Shown here piece by piece: positions 50,368 to 53,720 of a stretch of 53,720 nucleotides of DNA. Positions within the stretch are counted from its first letter, which is position 1. The number at the start of each line of letters is the position of its first letter. The translations under genes and the position numbers were made by a program. The DNA comes from DAOUET01 sp034430155 (GTDB lineage Bacteria > Chloroflexota > Anaerolineae > Anaerolineales > UBA4823). The DNA is taken from positions 1 to 53,720 of the forward strand of contig DAOUET010000026.1 of the NCBI GenBank assembly GCA_034430155.1, in the 5' to 3' direction. The notes below the pieces were generated by a model. The model searched no databases and was not told where the DNA came from. It was given only the letters and a program-made list of their open reading frames with translations.

Positions 50368-52860
50368 ATGAGAATTCAATCTTTGGCAGGTGCCTGGGAA
50401 TTTCGCCAGGCGGGCACGGAAGAGTGGCTACCCGCTAGCGTCCCCGGCGGCGTGCATACCGATTTACTAGCCCTGGGTCACATCCCCGATCCCTATGTAG
50501 CCGATAACGAGAAGCGCGTCCAATGGGTTGCTGAGTCCGATTGGATCTACCGGTTGAGTTTTAGCTGTTCTCCTGAATTACTTTACGAAGAAAAGATACT
50601 TCTGGTTTGTGAAGGATTGGATACTCTGGCAACAGTCGTCCTCAACGGTCATGACCTTGGGCACACCGATAACATGTTCCGTCGGTATGAATGGGAAGTC
50701 AGATCATTTTTAGATGCAAAAGGAGCAAACGAGTTAACGATTACTTTCTATTCACCGGTGAAATATGCAGCGGAAAAACAAGCCATGCGTCCTCTACCGG
50801 GTGTCCCTCAGGCGATCCCGGGAGGTCCACACCTGAGAAAATCTCCGTATCAATTTGGCTGGGATTGGGGTCCACAGCTCCCGCCGATCGGCATCTGGAA
50901 GGATATCCACCTGGAGGGTTACAGTGAGGCACGCCTTGCTGAAGTTCATTTGCGACAGGATCACAGCGATGGAAAGGTGATCGTCGAGGCTCGGATCACC
51001 ATCGAGCATTGGGGAGAAATGCAGGTGTCTGCGGTTGTACGTATCACGACCACGAATGGTGAGATCATAGAAAAAGAAGCTGCCATTACAATGCAGGGTG
51101 AGGTGGTTGTGAAAGTGCCGATTCCCAATCCTGAGCTTTGGTGGCCTAATGGGTATGGTGGACAACCACTTTATCAGGTGGAAGTCTCTCTCATACACAA
51201 AGATCCTTCCAAAGAAGGGTTGCTGGACCTGCACAGGTATCAGGTTGGTCTTCGTACGATTGAATTACGCCAGCAAAATGACCAGTGGGGTCGTTCCTTT
51301 GTATTTGTGGTCAATGGCATTCCAATCTTATGTAAAGGTTCAAATTGGGCCCCGGCCGATTCCTTCCCCACGCGGATTACGGATGAATATCTGGAATGTC
51401 TTATTCGCTCAGCTGCTGAGACGCATCAGAACATGTTGCGTGTATGGGGCGGTGGTTTCTATGAAGAAGAGCGCTTTTACGATCTTTGCGATCGATACGG
51501 CATTCTGGTCTGGCAGGAGTTTATCTTCTCCTGTAGCATTTATCCATTGGATGACCCAGAATTTACGGAAAACGTCCGACTGGAAGTGGTTGAGAACATC
51601 CGCCGCCTTCGCCATCGTACCAGCCTGGCATTGTGGTGTGGAAATAACGAGATGGAATGGGGTTGGGTGGATTGGAATTGGAATCGACCTGAGCTGCAGG
51701 ATTTAAAGGCTGCCTACAATCAATTTTTCCACCACATACTGCCTGCATGGTGCCAGACCGAGGACCCGGACCATTCCTATTGGCCCAGCTCACCATCCTC
51801 CGATACTCCATTCGTTGATCCGAATGGACAACGCCAGGGAGACTCACATTATTGGGATGTTTGGCACGGAAGGAAACCATTTACCGCGTATCGAGACCAG
51901 TACCCACGCTTCATGAGCGAGTTTGGATTTCAGGCTTTACCACCCCTGGCAACCATCCGCACCTATGCGGATGAGTCCGAGTGGAACATGACCTCCTACA
52001 TTATGGAACAGCATCAGAAGAATGCCAGCGGTAACTCCATAATGGTTGGGCAAATGCTGGACACATTCCGGTTACCCAAGGATTTTGCTTCGTTGGTATA
52101 CCTGAGCATGGCGCTCCAGGCGGAAGGCATTCGCTATGGCGTGGAGCACTGGCGACGCCACCCTGATCGTGTTGCCGGAATCCTGTACTGGCAGCTCAAC
52201 GACTGCTGGCCGGTGGCTTCCTGGTCCAGCCTGGATTACTTCGGGCGGTGGAAAGCGCTTCATTACGCGGCGCGCCGCTTCTATGCACCATTGATGCTTT
52301 CCATCGAAGATAAAACACCTGAACAAGGAATTTATGTCTCCAATGACTGGCTCGAACCTTGGGAGGGGACTGTGAATTGGTCGTTAGAAACGCTCGAGGG
52401 TGAAGTGTTAACCTCGGGTCATGCACCAGTTAAGGTCGCCCCGCAAGCATCGACCCTGGTATGCAAGCTGGATTTTTCCAATCAAATCACGTATGAAAAC
52501 CTCCGCAAGCTGATTTTTATCGCTGAATTATGGCAAGGAGATCAGTTTGTCACCCGTCAAACCGCGTACTTTGTCCCAATCAAGCATTTATCCCTGACCG
52601 ATCCGGCTATTACTGTGAACTTGCAAAGTCAGAATGGGGAATTAATCGTTGAACTGATTACGCACTCTCTGGCACTGCTTGTGGAGGTATCTTTGATAGG
52701 TGCTGATGTCGTCTTTAGCGATAACTACTTCAATCTGCCTTCTGGACGATCCATTCAAATTTCTAGTCCTCTGCCAGTCGGTTGGACATTAAGCAGGGCG
52801 CAAAAAGAAATACGTATTTGCTCCGTCTATGATTCTTATTCGCATCGTGCTCCTTTATAA
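50368..52860 (+). CDS. Glycoside hydrolase family 2 beta-mannosidase
   Basis: An 830-residue GH2 enzyme. The N-terminal jelly-roll (residues ~1-185) with WIYRLSF and GWDWGPQLPPIGIW (~164-177), an Ig-like domain (~190-295), the (beta/alpha)8 barrel (~300-640) and C-terminal Ig-like domains (~650-830) follow in order. The acid/base is Glu428 in WCGNNEMEWG and the nucleophile Glu518 in RFMSEFGFQ, as in bacterial beta-mannosidases. It should release mannose from the non-reducing end of beta-manno-oligosaccharides. No signal peptide is seen, so it is cytoplasmic and works on imported oligosaccharides. The GH3 gene follows 96 nt later. Confidence 0.95.
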   Translation: MRIQSLAGAWEFRQAGTEEWLPASVPGGVHTDLLALGHIPDPYVADNEKRVQWVAESDWIYRLSFSCSPELLYEEKILLVCEGLDTLATVVLNGHDLGHTDNMFRRYEWEVRSFLDAKGANELTITFYSPVKYAAEKQAMRPLPGVPQAIPGGPHLRKSPYQFGWDWGPQLPPIGIWKDIHLEGYSEARLAEVHLRQDHSDGKVIVEARITIEHWGEMQVSAVVRITTTNGEIIEKEAAITMQGEVVVKVPIPNPELWWPNGYGGQPLYQVEVSLIHKDPSKEGLLDLHRYQVGLRTIELRQQNDQWGRSFVFVVNGIPILCKGSNWAPADSFPTRITDEYLECLIRSAAETHQNMLRVWGGGFYEEERFYDLCDRYGILVWQEFIFSCSIYPLDDPEFTENVRLEVVENIRRLRHRTSLALWCGNNEMEWGWVDWNWNRPELQDLKAAYNQFFHHILPAWCQTEDPDHSYWPSSPSSDTPFVDPNGQRQGDSHYWDVWHGRKPFTAYRDQYPRFMSEFGFQALPPLATIRTYADESEWNMTSYIMEQHQKNASGNSIMVGQMLDTFRLPKDFASLVYLSMALQAEGIRYGVEHWRRHPDRVAGILYWQLNDCWPVASWSSLDYFGRWKALHYAARRFYAPLMLSIEDKTPEQGIYVSNDWLEPWEGTVNWSLETLEGEVLTSGHAPVKVAPQASTLVCKLDFSNQITYENLRKLIFIAELWQGDQFVTRQTAYFVPIKHLSLTDPAITVNLQSQNGELIVELITHSLALLVEVSLIGADVVFSDNYFNLPSGRSIQISSPLPVGWTLSRAQKEIRICSVYDSYSHRAPL

Positions 52861-52956
52861 GTTCTTTGTATTGACCATTTATTCTCTTATACCTACCGAC
52901 ACTGATCTCAGAGTGTAACGCTCATCTCTAGATGTGACCTTAGAAAGGATTAAGCC

Positions 52957-53720
52957 ATGACTAAAATTACAAATTTGATCAAGAAAATGTCTCTGGAAGA
53001 AAAAGCCGCACTCTGTACTGGAGCCGGTCCATGGACGACAACACCTGTTGAACGCCTGGGCGTACCGGAGATGACCGTTACAGATGGGCCACATGGGGTA
53101 CGGCGCGTTGAAGATGTACATACCTTTATTTCTACGAGCGTACCCGCAACCTGTTTCCCAACCGCTACCTGTATGGCTTCAACCTGGGACGTGGATTTAA
53201 TCCATAAACTAGGCCAGGCAATCGCAGAGGAGTGCCTCGCCTTGAAGGTTGATGTAGTCCTTGGACCTGGGGTGAACATGAAGCGCACCCCCCTGTGCGG
53301 GCGTAATTTCGAGTATTACTCCGAAGACCCCTACCTTGCCGGGGAAATGGCGGTCAGCTTCATCAAGGGCGTGCAAAGTAAAGGGGTGGGCACTTCGCTA
53401 AAACATTTCGCCGCGAATAACCAGGAATACCAGCGTTCCACGATCAGCTCCGAAATAGATGAACGTACTTTACGGGAGATTTACCTGCCAGCCTTTGAGG
53501 CGGCGGTTAAAAAAGCCAAACCCTGGACGGTGATGTGCTCTTACAACAAGCTCAACGGCACATACGCCGCTGAGAATCACAGGCTGCTGACGGAGACCCT
53601 CAGGGAGGAGTGGGGTTTTGAGGGTTTTGTCGTTTCCGACTGGGGCGCGGTACACGACCGGGTGGATGCTTTGGAAGCTGGTCTGGACTTGGAAATGCCC
53701 GGTCCAAGGGAAAGGCGGGT
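52957..53720 (+). CDS. Glycoside hydrolase family 3 beta-glycosidase, N-terminal part (cut by window end)
   Basis: The first ~254 residues of a GH3 enzyme; the gene continues past the window. Visible motifs are MSLEEKAALCTG (residues ~11-22), VTDGPHGVR (~41-49), GPGVNMKRTPLCGRNFEYYSEDP (~103-125, partly quoted), KHFAANNQE (~149-157) and VVSDWGAVHD (~225-234), where Asp228 is the nucleophile. Sequence and length up to here fit beta-glucosidases of GH3 (bglX/bgl3-type). It could also act on other beta-linked sugars. AGAAAGGA precedes the ATG. No signal peptide, so it is cytoplasmic, next to the mannosidase. Confidence 0.9.
   Translation, partial: MTKITNLIKKMSLEEKAALCTGAGPWTTTPVERLGVPEMTVTDGPHGVRRVEDVHTFISTSVPATCFPTATCMASTWDVDLIHKLGQAIAEECLALKVDVVLGPGVNMKRTPLCGRNFEYYSEDPYLAGEMAVSFIKGVQSKGVGTSLKHFAANNQEYQRSTISSEIDERTLREIYLPAFEAAVKKAKPWTVMCSYNKLNGTYAAENHRLLTETLREEWGFEGFVVSDWGAVHDRVDALEAGLDLEMPGPRERR

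Overview
This window reads as a chromosomal segment of an uncultured member of the Chloroflexota, most likely Anaerolineae-like. That is an inference from gene content: envelope proteins with long Thr/Pro-rich tails, a bacterial RIO1 kinase, an LCP/SpoIIM envelope block and a family-5 carbohydrate ABC transporter. No rRNA, tRNA, CRISPR array or intact insertion sequence was recognised.

Layout. 1-14800: loosely packed, mostly single-gene units on the plus strand (membrane protein, VOC protein, pentapeptide-repeat protein, AlkD-like protein, two ICMT-like methyltransferases, dienelactone-hydrolase-like protein, HD phosphohydrolase, RIO1 kinase, LiaF-like protein, cupin, DDAH, tandem UspA, zinc-ribbon-like peptide, SirB1-like protein, CutA). 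14900-23100: an SDR and then an envelope block (class B PBP lipoprotein, TPR protein, LCP ligase, SpoIIM-like protein, LysM protein). 23178-24101: a LysR regulator, separated by a strong hairpin from a convergent operon.

31007-24180, minus strand: an ArsR-TusA-MvhD-like-HdrA-HdrA-wHTH-QmoC-like-small protein-DsrE operon. This is the most interesting part of the window. It looks like a membrane-bound, electron-bifurcation-type or quinone-linked Hdr/Qmo complex encoded together with sulfur-carrier proteins. The MvhD-like subunit has lost its usual cluster-binding cysteines. Sampled rows are visibly more GC-rich than the flanks.

31100-41900: a transposase relic, two diverging polytopic membrane proteins, an Eis-like acetyltransferase, an ftsH-prsW pair, an AT-rich gap holding a prsW relic, and an M23 peptidase. 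An 85-nt element occurs twice here (72/85 identical). 42060-53720: a glycan-utilisation locus with a LacI regulator under a textbook promoter and two palindromic operators, an oligosaccharide/oligopeptide-type ABC importer (SBP, two permeases, two ATPases), a dead MFS gene, a GH2 beta-mannosidase and a GH3 glycosidase cut by the window end. Together these suggest import and hydrolysis of beta-manno- or mixed beta-gluco/manno-oligosaccharides.

Two leaders look like attenuators: one in front of the RIO1 kinase (promoter, 20-codon ORF, intrinsic terminator) and one in front of the PBP gene (promoter, then a terminator-like hairpin that contains the Shine-Dalgarno sequence).
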